Shown in pieces: positions 46,538-57,031 of a stretch of 64,000 nucleotides of DNA. Numbering within the stretch: the stretch's first letter is position 1; each line of letters opens with the position of its first letter. Source of the stretch: Pholiota molesta (Eukaryota; Basidiomycota; Agaricomycetes; Agaricales; Strophariaceae). Location: the NCBI GenBank assembly GCA_014925825.1, contig JACGCK010000058.1:207995-271994 (forward strand), written 5' to 3'. The notes under the pieces are model-generated. The model was not told where the DNA came from. It saw only the letters and a list, made by a program, of their open reading frames with translations, and made no database searches. The position numbers were made by a program, and so were the translations under genes.

Positions 46538-49500
46538 TTACGCGCGAATGAATCCTAATGGAAAGCGACTGGGATTAGCGTTCTCGGGGTGGAAAAAGTC
46601 TTCGGCGACGAGAACGTCGGCCATGGCGAGGCGCGTAAGGTTTGCTGACCACTCTTCGAAGGAATCAAAAGCCGGATCGTCATGGATTGCCCCTCCCCAA
46701 TGCGGTTTGTAAGCGAGGGCTGTGTTCGAGGGTTTCGCGACCATGCCGGGGAAGTAGAGAATGCGTAGAGGTCGGCGCGCGCCAACGGACGCAAAGGTGG
46801 GTATAGGAAGTTCGTCGTTGTCTCGAGGGTCCTTGTTGTAATGATAGTAGTCGATGTCCGGATGGCGCGCAGAATGAAGAGAACTTGACGATCGTAGATT
46901 TTTGATGAACTCGCGTTCGAACTGGTGGATATCGTAGTAGAGCTGGACGTTGGTGACGGTCTTCATGATATGATCTTCTGATCTGAAAAAGAAAAGCTTA
47001 AGGCGATGAGCAGTAATATGTCCCCGCATAACCGTTCCATTGAGCTCGCGCAACACGTAAGTGTTATTATCGCGCTTCTCGTGAATGATGTATGGCCCAG
47101 ACCAGCGCCAGAAATCCTTCTTTCCAAACTGATTATCCAACCACGTCTCGTGCCGAAGCACCCACATCCCAACATCAAATCCATGAAAAGAGAAATTTTT
47201 ACCGTAACGTTTGTTGAAGTTATCGATCGCTTGCTGTCGGGAGAAACGCGCGCGTTCGTTTGCAGCCTCCGCATCTTCATCTCGTCGAGCGATTTGCCGA
47301 GCGCGCAGGGCGATCAAGTCGGCGGTGGTACGTACGGTATCCCAATCGAGAGTTTGCCAAGTGCCGTCTTCGATGTCGAAGGCGAAGACGGGGAAGATCC
47401 CGTACACGAGGTAATAGGGAGGATATCCTGTAACTCTATTAGTAGTAACGCGGATTGAAAATAAAATTGCGTCGACATAAAGTGGCCATTTGGATTTATC
47501 CTTATGGCACACCTTCATGAGTCCATGGACGAGCGTCTGATGAGCACGCTCGGATACGCCATTCCCTTGCGGGTGATATGCAGAGGAAACGATGACAACA
47601 ATCCCATATTGACGGAATACCTCTTCCGCCACTCCTTTAAACTCGGAGCCGCCATCGACGGTAATATATGGAATACAAGAGAAACGACACACCAATTTAT
47701 AAATAAACTTCGCAATCGTAGACGCATTTGCTTGTCGGATAGCTTCGGCTTCATCCCACTTGGATGCGGAGCAGGTAGCCTGGATGAGATATTGTTTTCC
47801 TCCGATGCCAAGAGGCATGTGGATGCAATCCATGTGCCAATGACGAAGGATCGATGACATCCACGCCGGGTTATAGGGAATGATAGGTTTAGCATTAGAT
47901 TCAAGTTGACAAGGTACGCACGATCGCACGAAGTATGCACAATCATTGTACATATTCGGCCAGTATACACGTTCAGCGAGCTTGACGTAAGTCGGATCAC
48001 GGCCGCGATGACCACACTCATCGTGTACTTGTATGAGCAATTCTTGCCGTCGCTGTGGATCTTCGATGACAAGGCGCGGTGGTGCTGAGCTTGACTTCTT
48101 AGGTTTCAACCAAATGCGTTCCTCGGAAAGGAAGAATCGATTAGCGCGCTTCAGGAATTTCTCCTTTTCTTTTGTGTCCGTCAGACACAGATCAGGTAGA
48201 GATCCAGTTTGATAGAAATTCCGCAACTCCTTCCACATCTCAGGCGAGTCGGGGTCCTCCGACCCGAACTTATGCCCAATGCAAGAGATTGCTTCTCGTC
48301 GCTCCGGAGCAGGGAGTAACTTGTAGTTCACCCGACTGTCCATCCGCTCCTCAACCGCACAATATCCGATCGCAGCATTGTCGAAGATAGCCGGAGGGTA
48401 CTCACCTTTCTCCAATCGCGAAGCATAGGTGTTGACATACTTGGTAACTGTGAGCGTTAGTGTCTCTTCACCAAGAACATACTCCAATTCCTGCTCGATA
48501 GGTGTATTCCGATCGAAGAATTCTCGGCCGAGGTATGTCATGGTGTCCGTAACACGAAGGAGCGTGTAGTCGATCAGAGTGTTCCGTGTCCAATTCGAAG
48601 GATCGAATCGCATTGGCTTGAGCGGGAGGTTGAATTTGGCACCGGCGTGAGGTTCCGAGTCGATTAAGATGCCGCCTGTGTATTCAGTTTTGAAGAGGAG
48701 GGCCGGAGGCTTGTAAACATTTGCGTAAGGGTTGTAAGGCGCATCGTTCCGAAGAAGCCGCGTGTATGGTGCTGAGGACATAGAGAGAGCGGAGCGAGCA
48801 AGCTGAATGGAATGAAGGATGGAATGAACTTGCCTTGCCGTGAGTTTATATGAGTCGCGATGCCAGAACCCCTGAGGAAGATCGGATTCCGAAGCGATGA
48901 AATTCCCAAGAAATCGATCGAGATAATCTTCTGGATCATCTTCATCTTCGGAATCCTGTTCCGACCTGGGTCTCCTAGATAAACCATCAGGGGCTTGGTG
49001 TTTCTCGGCTTTCACGTGTTGCATCTCGAAGTCGAAAAGGAGAAGATATGCGATCCATCTGGTCATTGGGGAATTTGGTAAATCAGGCGTAACGATCATT
49101 TCACGGAGGAACTTAGCGTCATGCTCTAAGCAGAATCGGATACCCCAAATACGATGTCGAAGGTGTTTGAATGCTCTGAAAACGCCGTAGAGTTCAGCTT
49201 TGGGTTGTGAATATCGAGTCTCGCGTTCGTTGTAGGTGCACGACCCATATATGGCAGGTCGGCGTTGATTGTCGAGATGTTGGTAAACCACCCAGCCGGC
49301 GCCATTTAAGGCTGCAGCGTCGACGGCGACTATCACAAGTCCTTCGTCAGACGAGCGAGGTAGCTGGGTGATGAGCTTAGCTCTGTCATAATCGATCTTG
49401 GTGAGAACTGGTGCCGTCATCGCATGATGTTTGAGACGATCCATGGCTTCTTGTGCCTCCTGCGTAAAGACAAATTCCGTGTCAGTAGCTCGGAGTAGAG

Positions 49501-50893
49501 AGGTTAATGGCTTAGCGATTAGCGCAAAGTTCTTGATCCATTTGCGTCCACATCCAACGACTCCGAGGAACCCGCGAACTTGAGACACATTCTCGCATGG
49601 GGGCCATCGCTCAATCTTCGAAATGAGACCCTTTTCGAGGTGCCATCCATCAATCGATACGACTGATCCTACAATACGGAGATGAGGTGTCGCAAGGGTC
49701 GTCTTGAGTCCCGATGCAGTGATTCCGGCTGCTATAAATCGTGCAAGAACCCTGTCAAGGTTAGTCGCATACTCAAATACAAACCTGCGAATGTTGGGAT
49801 TATCTGGGATTGATTCGTTGTTGTACGTCGTGGGCGGCCCCATAATTCCTCCATCATCCATAAAGGCCTTCGCGAGTATGTCCTTATCTTCTTGTAAAGA
49901 ATGGTCGACGCATCGTTGAAACTCTGCGCCTGCATTCGTCGCACCCATTGGAAGGGTAGCTTGCTGTTTAGGCCCACAAAGTGAATGAAAAGCTGTTAAT
50001 GGCCTGGAAGACTTAGCTAGTACGCGGGCATCATATCCCGCGAATAGGTCAACGGATCCGTAAATTGCTCGGCCAATAAAGGCCTCGGCGAAGTCTTCGA
50101 CTGAAGGTGGTAACGCGGCATCCCTGATCGTGACAGAATTCAGTTCTTGGAGATCAAGAACGAGACGCACTTTATTAGTTTTCTTCGCAACGGCAAAGAG
50201 CGCGGATCGATAACTTGACGATGTCGGTTCGAATCTTCCCGCGGCTTCCTGTTCGAGAATTTCCTGTCGAATGACATCTTCGAGCGCTTTGGGTGCGCGG
50301 ATTGGTGGACGCTGCCAGGGTGTATGTTCTATAGTTGGGATTTCATAGTCGGGATAATATTCTTGGCGAAAGGTTCCCTTTTCGGCGAAAGTAAATGCGA
50401 ATGCCTCCTCCCGTCGCATTACGACGAACGCGAGGAGATCGATCTCTTCTGGAGAAAGGAAATTATCAGGTATAGTGTCTAATAAAAGGTTGAGACGCTC
50501 AGCTGTCATTCGTTCCGTAGGCTTGATAGAGGAAACAGGTGGCGGCCTCGTCGGTAATGGTATGATCAGAGGTAGCGGAATGGGTTTGAACTCGAGAGCT
50601 TCAGGTTTTGGCATGTAGGTGGGTACAGGTCGAACTTTGCGGTCCACGGGTTTGTATTTGCGCTTCGAGATGAGAGACACGTCGCGCGTTCGCATATCTG
50701 TTGAGCTTGATAGGGCTCGAAGGGTCCAAGGCGTAGTTAGCGGCCTTACACTATTAGATGCATGACTTACTTGTCGCAATAAATAATCGAATGATTCTGG
50801 AGGATTAAAAGAAGAAAAATTGGAACTATACTCACGAAACTCAGGATCTCCGAGAAGACCCATGAGTGACCGGCCTATTGTCGCGCAAGACAC
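46538..50893 (-). CDS. pol: Gypsy pol: reverse transcriptase, RNase H, integrase
   Basis: 1451 codons, open. RT: VRLVLDLQELN, YGSVDLFAGYDA and the catalytic AFMDDGGIM (FMDD variant) at about residue 344. RNase H: VAVDAAALNGAGWVVY, then CEHD-like LEHDAKFL and WIAYLLLFDFE. Integrase: an H2C2 zinc site (HDECGHRG..CVPC) and the D,D-35-E set in WHMDCIHMPL, TVDGGSEFKG and AYHPQGNGVSERAH. A chromodomain-like end is not obvious; the C-terminal WRWSGPYIIHEKRDNNTYVLR is the usual GPY/F-type segment. The N-terminal about 130 residues are a linker from the protease. The frame is uninterrupted, so the enzyme part looks intact. Confidence 0.9.
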   Translation of the reverse strand: MSCATIGRSLMGLLGDPEFREYSSNFSSFNPPESFDYLLRQVSHASNSVRPLTTPWTLRALSSSTDMRTRDVSLISKRKYKPVDRKVRPVPTYMPKPEALEFKPIPLPLIIPLPTRPPPVSSIKPTERMTAERLNLLLDTIPDNFLSPEEIDLLAFVVMRREEAFAFTFAEKGTFRQEYYPDYEIPTIEHTPWQRPPIRAPKALEDVIRQEILEQEAAGRFEPTSSSYRSALFAVAKKTNKVRLVLDLQELNSVTIRDAALPPSVEDFAEAFIGRAIYGSVDLFAGYDARVLAKSSRPLTAFHSLCGPKQQATLPMGATNAGAEFQRCVDHSLQEDKDILAKAFMDDGGIMGPPTTYNNESIPDNPNIRRFVFEYATNLDRVLARFIAAGITASGLKTTLATPHLRIVGSVVSIDGWHLEKGLISKIERWPPCENVSQVRGFLGVVGCGRKWIKNFALIAKPLTSLLRATDTEFVFTQEAQEAMDRLKHHAMTAPVLTKIDYDRAKLITQLPRSSDEGLVIVAVDAAALNGAGWVVYQHLDNQRRPAIYGSCTYNERETRYSQPKAELYGVFRAFKHLRHRIWGIRFCLEHDAKFLREMIVTPDLPNSPMTRWIAYLLLFDFEMQHVKAEKHQAPDGLSRRPRSEQDSEDEDDPEDYLDRFLGNFIASESDLPQGFWHRDSYKLTARQVHSILHSIQLARSALSMSSAPYTRLLRNDAPYNPYANVYKPPALLFKTEYTGGILIDSEPHAGAKFNLPLKPMRFDPSNWTRNTLIDYTLLRVTDTMTYLGREFFDRNTPIEQELEYVLGEETLTLTVTKYVNTYASRLEKGEYPPAIFDNAAIGYCAVEERMDSRVNYKLLPAPERREAISCIGHKFGSEDPDSPEMWKELRNFYQTGSLPDLCLTDTKEKEKFLKRANRFFLSEERIWLKPKKSSSAPPRLVIEDPQRRQELLIQVHDECGHRGRDPTYVKLAERVYWPNMYNDCAYFVRSCVPCQLESNAKPIIPYNPAWMSSILRHWHMDCIHMPLGIGGKQYLIQATCSASKWDEAEAIRQANASTIAKFIYKLVCRFSCIPYITVDGGSEFKGVAEEVFRQYGIVVIVSSAYHPQGNGVSERAHQTLVHGLMKVCHKDKSKWPLYVDAILFSIRVTTNRVTGYPPYYLVYGIFPVFAFDIEDGTWQTLDWDTVRTTADLIALRARQIARRDEDAEAANERARFSRQQAIDNFNKRYGKNFSFHGFDVGMWVLRHETWLDNQFGKKDFWRWSGPYIIHEKRDNNTYVLRELNGTVMRGHITAHRLKLFFFRSEDHIMKTVTNVQLYYDIHQFEREFIKNLRSSSSLHSARHPDIDYYHYNKDPRDNDELPIPTFASVGARRPLRILYFPGMVAKPSNTALAYKPHWGGAIHDDPAFDSFEEWSANLTRLAMADVLVAEDFFHPENANPSRFPLGFIRA

Positions 50894-50931
50894 GTTGAAG
50901 TGAAATGGCGGCCGGATCTGTATGTCTTGCG

Positions 50932-51563
50932 CTAGAGAAAATACTGAGCATCAACATACTCATCGTCAACTTCCTCGATGTAGGCTCGTTGATGGTGCGA
51001 GTGCTGATGGTGAGACGGCTCTTCGTCATGTTGTACAGGTCGAGATGGGCCTGGTACGGGTCCAGTTGCATTGACGTTCCGCGGATCGTTAGGTTTGGTG
51101 AGCTGTACCGAGATTGTCGGGTTGTAGTTGCGGTCGCCGTCCTTCCAGAGCATAATTTTCATATGGCCGGTCCTTGAATAATCGATGCGCGCAGCAAACC
51201 ACTGGATCCACGGCTGTCCTAAAATACAATCTTGTGAGTCCATATCATCCGGGTAACAAAGAAATGATGATCGAATCTGTGCCCGCCGATCGAAATCGGT
51301 ACGTCGCGGCATACTCCTCGTAATCCTACAGGCCCCCCGTTGACACCCTTCAGAGACCAGCGCGTTCCTTCGTAGTCGAGAGGAAGGTTTGTTTGCGAGA
51401 GTAGACGCTCTGGAAAGATGTTGAGTTCAGAACCACAATCTACCATGAACCTGATTGATATCCCTGCGAGTTCGGCGTTGAAAATACCCGTCGTCATCGC
51501 ATATTTCTTCGTGGGTCGAAAGCTAACAGCATTCGAATACCTAAGCATAAACGAATCAAGCAT
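50932..51563 (-). CDS. Gypsy aspartic protease, in two frames
   Basis: The retropepsin active site appears as RFMVDCGSELNIF (D-C-G in place of D-S/T-G) in the frame ending at 51219. The C-terminal part, CILGQPWIQW, lies in a different frame from 51312 to 50932. The frames meet near 51270-51290, so one base is missing or a programmed shift exists. It lies between gag and pol as expected. Confidence 0.7.
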
Positions 51564-51607
51564 AGAGGGATCATTGAGTTCATCGAATTGGAGAGAACTC
51601 GCCGAGT

Positions 51608-53356
51608 TTACGCGTGCACCTGCGCTAATCTTCGATAATTCTTCTTCGGCTTGGCCGTGTAAAGATCATACTCGCCGTATTTCGTGAGATATTCACGTCG
51701 CGTCTTCGTGGCGTCGGCCATCCGTTTCTGGAGTCCGGGCGAGATTCCTAAAATATCACGCAATGTCAATGTTACCTGTGTTTGCAAGATCAAATCTTGG
51801 ATATCCTGCATTGAGATCTTCTCCTGGACGTCAGATGTGTAGTGGTATTGAGGTGTCTTGGTCTTCGAATCGTCCTTCATCTCGATGTCCTTCTGGTTTC
51901 GTGGAAGCGACTCTTTCCAACCTTCGCGAGTGTTGATTGGTGGCGGTGCGGGTCCTGATGCGGTTGGCGCGCGCGTCTCGGTGGGGACTTGTCGAGATGC
52001 TGGAGGCGCCGGCGCGGGTGCTGATGGCTGGCGAACCGCTGACGCGGGAGGCGCCGTTGGTGTTGCGGGTCGCTCAGGTTGCTTACGCGCTGGTGGACGA
52101 CAAGTCGGATCGGTCCTAGCAGACGTATCTTTGCCAGTGCGTGTAACAGGATACGAATCAGAAAAGTAAAACTCATCTTGATTTGACGCAATCGCGTACA
52201 CATCGCCGCATATGGCTGGGTAATCACCCATCATGAGAGTTGCTGGGGACGCATTCGCGGTTATCGTGTGGGGTGGTGTTTCGTGTCGCGGAAAGTCATT
52301 TCGATGTTCTCGTAAAAATTGCGCAACACCTCCAGGTGTGAAAGGAATTTGAGGGAGGTCGGATCCATCCATGAGCGTATAACGCGCACGCGCTGCGTCA
52401 TACTTGATGAGCGCTTCCATGATAAGTTTCGCCGTCTCGGGGCAGAATCGCGGGTGTAATTTATGTGTTCCGGACAACCCACAAATGAAACAAGTTTTGT
52501 CAGCAGAGTTCATGTTAGATGGGCGAGACATAGTGCCAGTACTCATCGCAACCTTGAACATTTCTTGCATCTGGGCCTGATTAAGTGAAAGCTGCTGGAG
52601 CTGTTGTGCGAGAAGATCAATATCGTTCTTGGCAGACACATTTTTGGACTTAGCGGGTTCGACGACGCTCGACAATGGAAGGAGAGCCGGCTTGATCGAT
52701 TTCACGGAAGTTGGCGTGTCGTCGTCCGAATCTTCTGCATCCGACTCGACGTTATAGGACTCGATGCTCGATGGATTGAACTGCCGGCAAATGATTTCAA
52801 TGACGGTCTTGATTTCTGGGGGCGCGTTCGTCGAGAGGTTTGCTGGGGGAAGACGGGAAGTGACAAAGGCCCTAGTACGACGTGGGAGTCCCGCAAAGAA
52901 CTTGAGTTTCATCTCGCTGTCATCGATAAGCTTCTTAGACTTCAGTTGCGCGGCAATCGTGAGATATCCTCTGTGGTATTCATCAACATCAGTTCTATTA
53001 ACAAACTCTTTACCCTTGGCGTGTTCCTTGACAAAGAGGCGCAGAATTTCCAAAGTCGCCTTGACTGGTTCGTCGTTGGATCCGTATAAGTCGATTAAGA
53101 GTTGCTTGGCTTTTTCCCAGTCGTTCCCTTCCACTTCATCGCAGAATCTAATAACCTGTTTGACTTGATCAGTACAATATTGAACGATGTATTTCGGGAG
53201 ATCAGAATTGGGTAACCCCGCGGCATTCCCATGGCGTTCGAGAATAGAAATGAAATCGTTAACGTATTTGCCGTCGAAAAGCGGCGCGCTCAAAGTGCGC
53301 GGAATGGGCATAGGCTTAAGCTGTGTGAACAGCTGTGGTTGTGCCGGACTCGCCAT
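51608..53356 (-). CDS. gag: Gypsy Gag, 582 aa
   Basis: ATG at 53356 (MASPAQPQLFTQLKP). A helical capsid-like region (DFISILERHGNAAGLP, WEKAKQLLIDLYG, MKLKFFAGLPRRTRAF) is followed by a zinc-knuckle-like CFICGLSGTHKLHPRFC. A Pro/Ala-rich linker and an acidic/basic C-terminus end at 51608. Length and order fit Ty3/Gypsy Gag. It forms the particle that packages element RNA. Confidence 0.85.
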   Translation of the reverse strand: MASPAQPQLFTQLKPMPIPRTLSAPLFDGKYVNDFISILERHGNAAGLPNSDLPKYIVQYCTDQVKQVIRFCDEVEGNDWEKAKQLLIDLYGSNDEPVKATLEILRLFVKEHAKGKEFVNRTDVDEYHRGYLTIAAQLKSKKLIDDSEMKLKFFAGLPRRTRAFVTSRLPPANLSTNAPPEIKTVIEIICRQFNPSSIESYNVESDAEDSDDDTPTSVKSIKPALLPLSSVVEPAKSKNVSAKNDIDLLAQQLQQLSLNQAQMQEMFKVAMSTGTMSRPSNMNSADKTCFICGLSGTHKLHPRFCPETAKLIMEALIKYDAARARYTLMDGSDLPQIPFTPGGVAQFLREHRNDFPRHETPPHTITANASPATLMMGDYPAICGDVYAIASNQDEFYFSDSYPVTRTGKDTSARTDPTCRPPARKQPERPATPTAPPASAVRQPSAPAPAPPASRQVPTETRAPTASGPAPPPINTREGWKESLPRNQKDIEMKDDSKTKTPQYHYTSDVQEKISMQDIQDLILQTQVTLTLRDILGISPGLQKRMADATKTRREYLTKYGEYDLYTAKPKKNYRRLAQVHA

Positions 53357-53487
53357 ATCGATGTTCGAAAATAAATGGAATGGGAGCTCGGAAAACGTCG
53401 AAGACAGATTGAAATTGACAGAAAAAGGAGAAAAACTTAGCGGTGGTGTTTTCGACGGAAAACCTTAAGTCCAGTCTCGATAGCTAC

Positions 53488-54543
53488 TGTGGAAGAGTTG
53501 ACGTCTTCTTGGAAGAAAGGACCGAGGTCGTCGAAGACGGATGAATAGACTGGAGGATGGCACAAGCGAGTGCCTATGTGTAGATAGAGGGAGTTAGTGG
53601 TCATGCTATATAAATCAGTGCTCAGCTCGTTTTACTCGGGTTAGGCTCGCGCTCGGTCTCGCAGTGTTCAGAATTGAGTGGGGGTAGATTGACCAAAGAG
53701 ACAGAAATTTTACAAACGAAGTATATACGAGATTCCCTGGCGCACGCGTACTCTTGCGTCGCCAGGTCCGTGAAATCAGGAAAAACCAATAAGCTACTCG
53801 ACGCGTGTATCTAGAGTGCCCGTTTTCAAATAAAGATAAGGACCTAGGCCACGCGGAACGATATTGTCGGCCGTACACAGGATAGGAGGAGCAGTTGGTG
53901 TGATGATGCGGGCGCGAGAGGAGACACATCCTTGCCAAAGGGATGTGCCTTCCAACACGGGTGACCAGCCATGTTCGCTGCTCGACGCATATACGGGCGC
54001 ATCCTCCAGGTTCTGTGCACGACGTATCGTCTCGCCCTGCGCGGCTTTGGCTATGTGGAAGAAACAAAACGAAACGCGGAAGTGATCGAAATTATTGATA
54101 GATAAAAATGGAAAAACATATCTTGGAATTTGAAAAGCAAAACGTCGGGTAAAGGTCGTCCGACACACCCTATGCCCTGTTCCCATCTCCGTCGTTCTTG
54201 TAGGGTTACGGTCGACTGTTCGTTCGTCGAGCGCGACGCAGTGTTCTGTTGACGATGTCGAGCTTGCGCGGGCGCCTAAGTTGCCGTCAGTGTGCCGAGT
54301 ACGTTCCCGCGCTATATTTGAGGTCCTAAGGCATCGCAAAAGGAAGTGAGAGTACGCGAATTTGATAATAGATAGTCCATGTGATAGGAAGTAAAACGAT
54401 TGGGGAAGCGGGTAAAGGGTATGTACGAGGGGGCAGAGAGATCTTATCGATCGTTGAGCATGGGCTCGCGCGGCTTGATCGGCATCACGTGGGAAGTTGG
54501 ACTTTGCGCCGCGTCGACGAGCGCGCTATCCATCTCCTCCACA
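53488..54543 (-). repeat. 5' LTR of the Gypsy element
   Basis: 1056 bp, same termini as the 3' LTR. On the minus strand it precedes gag by about 130 bp. No tRNA primer-binding site starting TGG directly abuts the LTR; the nearest TGGACTTAAGG lies about 16 bp inside. Confidence 0.9.
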
Positions 54544-54589
54544 CTAGATACCGACCACTGTGCCCATCTGGGCACGGGTAGCGGGATCT

Positions 54590-54731
54590 CAGAAAAACGT
54601 GGCTTTCTCGATCACCAACGCTTCAGCTGGCTCTGCGATCGAAATAACCACGCGTACGATCAAATCCACGTGGCATTTCCGATCACAGAGCCAGGTGAAG
54701 CGTTGGTGATCGAGAAAGCCACGTTTTTCTG
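54590..54731. repeat. 142-bp foldback element with about 50-bp arms
   Basis: The left arm, beginning CAGAAAAACGTGGCTTTC at 54590, and the right arm, ending GAAAGCCACGTTTTTCTG at 54731, are reverse complements with about one mismatch. The loop is about 40 bp and contains a second ACGCGTACG-like palindrome. No coding capacity; a foldback/MITE-like sequence. Confidence 0.85.
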
Positions 54732-54758
54732 GCAGATATGGGTATTCGACAGGTCATG

Positions 54759-54870
54759 GATTGCAGCGTCCGCCGTACAGTACAATCAAATATGACAGCG
54801 TTCTGTATGTGTTGTAGTTGTGCCAATTAGCACGCACGAGTGATTGTAACGTACGCCGTACAGTACAATT
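54759..54870 (+). repeat. Two palindrome A copies 83 bp apart
   Basis: 54759-54787 and 54842-54870, both in plus orientation (core CGCCG), 28 bp after the foldback element. Confidence 0.85.
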
Positions 54871-55200
54871 GAATTCGAGTCACTCACTGCACGCGCTGCT
54901 CAGTGTGGAACGAATCATTTTTAACTGGCAGTCTGATTAGCGCCCTTGTGTATTACTTTGTGTTTGCGGATTTAGGGTTCGTCGCTTTCATACTTTCTTG
55001 TATAGTCTCAAGCTGTTATCCATTTTGGTATCCGAGGGTTTAGGGTTTGTTCGAACGGTGAAGAATCAAAGCAGTATTACCGATGGAGCCAGCAAAGACG
55101 TTGCAAGTATCTGCTATAGCATCGGTCTCTGCAATGCGTAATATATATATTTGTAAGACATATACCTACCCATTGTGTATCGACCATCCCTTAGCCGTTA
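54871..55200. other. Non-coding stretch
   Basis: No gene seen. It contains repeated TTTAGGGTT words (near 54972, 55028), which resemble telomere-like repeats but are isolated. Confidence 0.4.
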
Positions 55201-55661
55201 TGGGTTTGGCTGTTATGTGCTTTAGATGATTCCTTTGGAGTCGCGCGAGCGGCTCCTTGTCTTTTTCTCCAAAATTATGGTACGTGCTTGGAAGTTTCAG
55301 CGACGGCCCATTAATTGTAGCCTACGGCGGACGATACAATTGAATACGTACGGTTCATGGTGGGTTTGGCTGTTATGTGCTTTAGATGATTCCTCTGGAG
55401 CCGCGTGAGCGGCTCCTTGTCTTTTTCTCCAAAATTATGGTACGTGCTTGGAAGTTTCAGCGACGTCCCCTTAATTGTAGCCTACGGCGGACGATACAAT
55501 TGAATACGTACGGTTCATGGTGGGTTTGGCTGTTATGTGCTTTAGATGATTCCTCTGGAGCCGCGCGAGCGGCTCCTTGTCTTGTTCTCCAAAATTATGG
55601 TACGTGCTTGGAAGTTTCAGCGACGTCCCCTTAATTGTAGCCTACGGCGGACGATACAATT
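55201..55661. repeat. 160-bp tandem array, three units, each with two palindromes
   Basis: Units start at 55201, 55361 and 55521 (TGGGTTTGGCTGTTATGTGC). Each contains a 20-bp hairpin (GGAGCCGCGTGAGCGGCTCC-type, near 55236, 55396, 55556) and ends with palindrome A in minus orientation (55313-55341, 55473-55501, 55633-55661). A fourth, diverged unit lies at 57390-57582. Confidence 0.88.
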
Positions 55662-55823
55662 AAATTACGAGTCTATGTATATAGACTCGTCTTTATATCA
55701 GCGGAGTGGGCCAAAATTCTGGCAGCTGTTACGCTAAACGCGCCGGCCCGCCGGACCATTTCGGACCGTCACGTGGCTCGTTCGCTCAGAACTTGCTCAA
55801 TGCTCTGTGACAAGTTAGAACAG
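55662..55823. other. Short hairpin and flank
   Basis: ACGAGTCTATG..ATAGACTCGT forms a hairpin near 55667-55690. The left 8-bp target duplication TAGAACAG ends at 55823. Confidence 0.5.
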
Positions 55824-57023
55824 TATGGGCGTTATAGTGTGCAAAAATTGTTTTGAAGTAAAAGACGCACACGTACTAGTTTTCAAATAAAGTGACACAT
55901 GTATCTAACACCAACATCTTAAACTACACAGGCTCAGATGTACTTGAGAAAATGACACAGGTGTTTAACCAGCAAGTGAGAAATCGCACAGGTCCAATAA
56001 TACTTTAGAAAATGACACAGGTGATCAACACACAATTTGAATTTCGCTTCAGTGCCGAGCGCGTCCTTTTGGCGCCCGCTCGCCCGCCCGCCGCCTGCAT
56101 GCCAAAACGCACCCGCACCACTTCTCCGCGCTCCCTGGCCTCATGCGCCGTGCATGCGCCTAGCGGAGCCGCACGCCGCCAGCGCGTTTGAACCGCGCCA
56201 GGTCCTCGGAGAGCGTGTTCCGCTTCGCGAGGTTCTCGTCTGCATTCGGCTCGGCCTGTGCTTGGGCTCAAGGAGCTCCATGCCGTCGTCGCCAAGCGTC
56301 ATCGACCGCGCAAGCGGGCACGGTTCGCTGGCGCTGCTTGCGGAGGTGGCGCGCTCGATGCTGCTGCCGCGGGTGACGTCACGGCGCGGGGTCAGCATCC
56401 AGTACTCAGTCCTCATTCGGCGCTGGACTGGCAGCGCTCTTTGCCTCCGCGCCAACAGCATCCTCCCACCTCACCCCAGCCCCAAGGGACGACTCGCTCT
56501 TCGTCCTCTCGCGCAGACTGCGCCGATCATCCGCCGCCATCACGGAAACTGACGGCCACATCGCCTGCGAGCGCCGGGGAACGCCGCCGGGCGCATAGTG
56601 GCCTTGTTCGCACCCGCGCGTGCTTCCTCCGCCTTCGAAGTGGACGATGCGGCCGACGAGGACGGCGAAGAAGACAGCGGCGGCGCCTCGAGCCCGTTTC
56701 ATTGTCATGCCTTTGCCAACAGATATGTTATTTAGGTAAATACCACCTATATACGTTTTAAGTCTCACCGGAGACCTGTGTAGCAAAATATTCATATCTT
56801 CATACCTGTGTCTTTTTTAAAAACTAGTTCTAGAGGGTGTTTACCTAAGGTACCTGTGTCGAATAAAATAGTGTTACTTTTCACCTGTGTCATTTTTTTG
56901 ACTAGGTTAGAACGTGTGCAATTTGTGGTATTTAGCAGTACAAAGGTGTGTCATTTTTTGATAAATTTACCGATGTGTGTGTCTTTTACTTAAAAAAACA
57001 ATTTTTGCACAGTATAACGCCCA
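55824..57023. mobile_element. Non-autonomous TIR DNA transposon, about 1.2 kb
   Basis: Inverted ends: GGGCGTTATAGTGTGCAAAA.. on the left and its near-complement on the right (..TTTTGCACAGTATAACGCCC) extend about 45 bp. TAGAACAG is directly repeated at 55816-55823 and 57024-57031 (8-bp target duplication, as for hAT- or KDZ-like elements). Subterminal GACACAGGTG / CACCTGTGTC words recur in inverted orientation on the two sides. The centre (56040-56700) is very GC-rich with open frames on both strands, possibly a captured host fragment. No transposase is recognisable. Confidence 0.8.
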
Positions 57024-57031
57024 TAGAACAG

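Larger units (their letters stand above)
45312..54543 (-). mobile_element. Ty3/Gypsy LTR retrotransposon, about 9.2 kb
   Basis: Two LTRs (45312-46373 and 53488-54543) with TGTGGA..TCCACA termini flank gag, protease and pol on the minus strand. Flanks show a 4-bp CTAG duplication (left ..CAGCTAG, right CTAGATA..). By reading, the LTRs differ by about one substitution and six single-base indels, indicating recent insertion. Integrase follows RT/RNase H, the Gypsy order. It is inserted between the oxygenase-like gene copy 1 and the 54.6-61 kb repeat region. Confidence 0.93.

Noticed and set aside
54972..55040. Telomere repeat tract (TTTAGGGTT words)
   Set aside because: Only isolated words, no tandem array.
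56005..56795. Long GC-rich frames on both strands inside the TIR element
   Set aside because: High GC content keeps all frames open; no domain or splice structure was found. Kept only as possible captured DNA.
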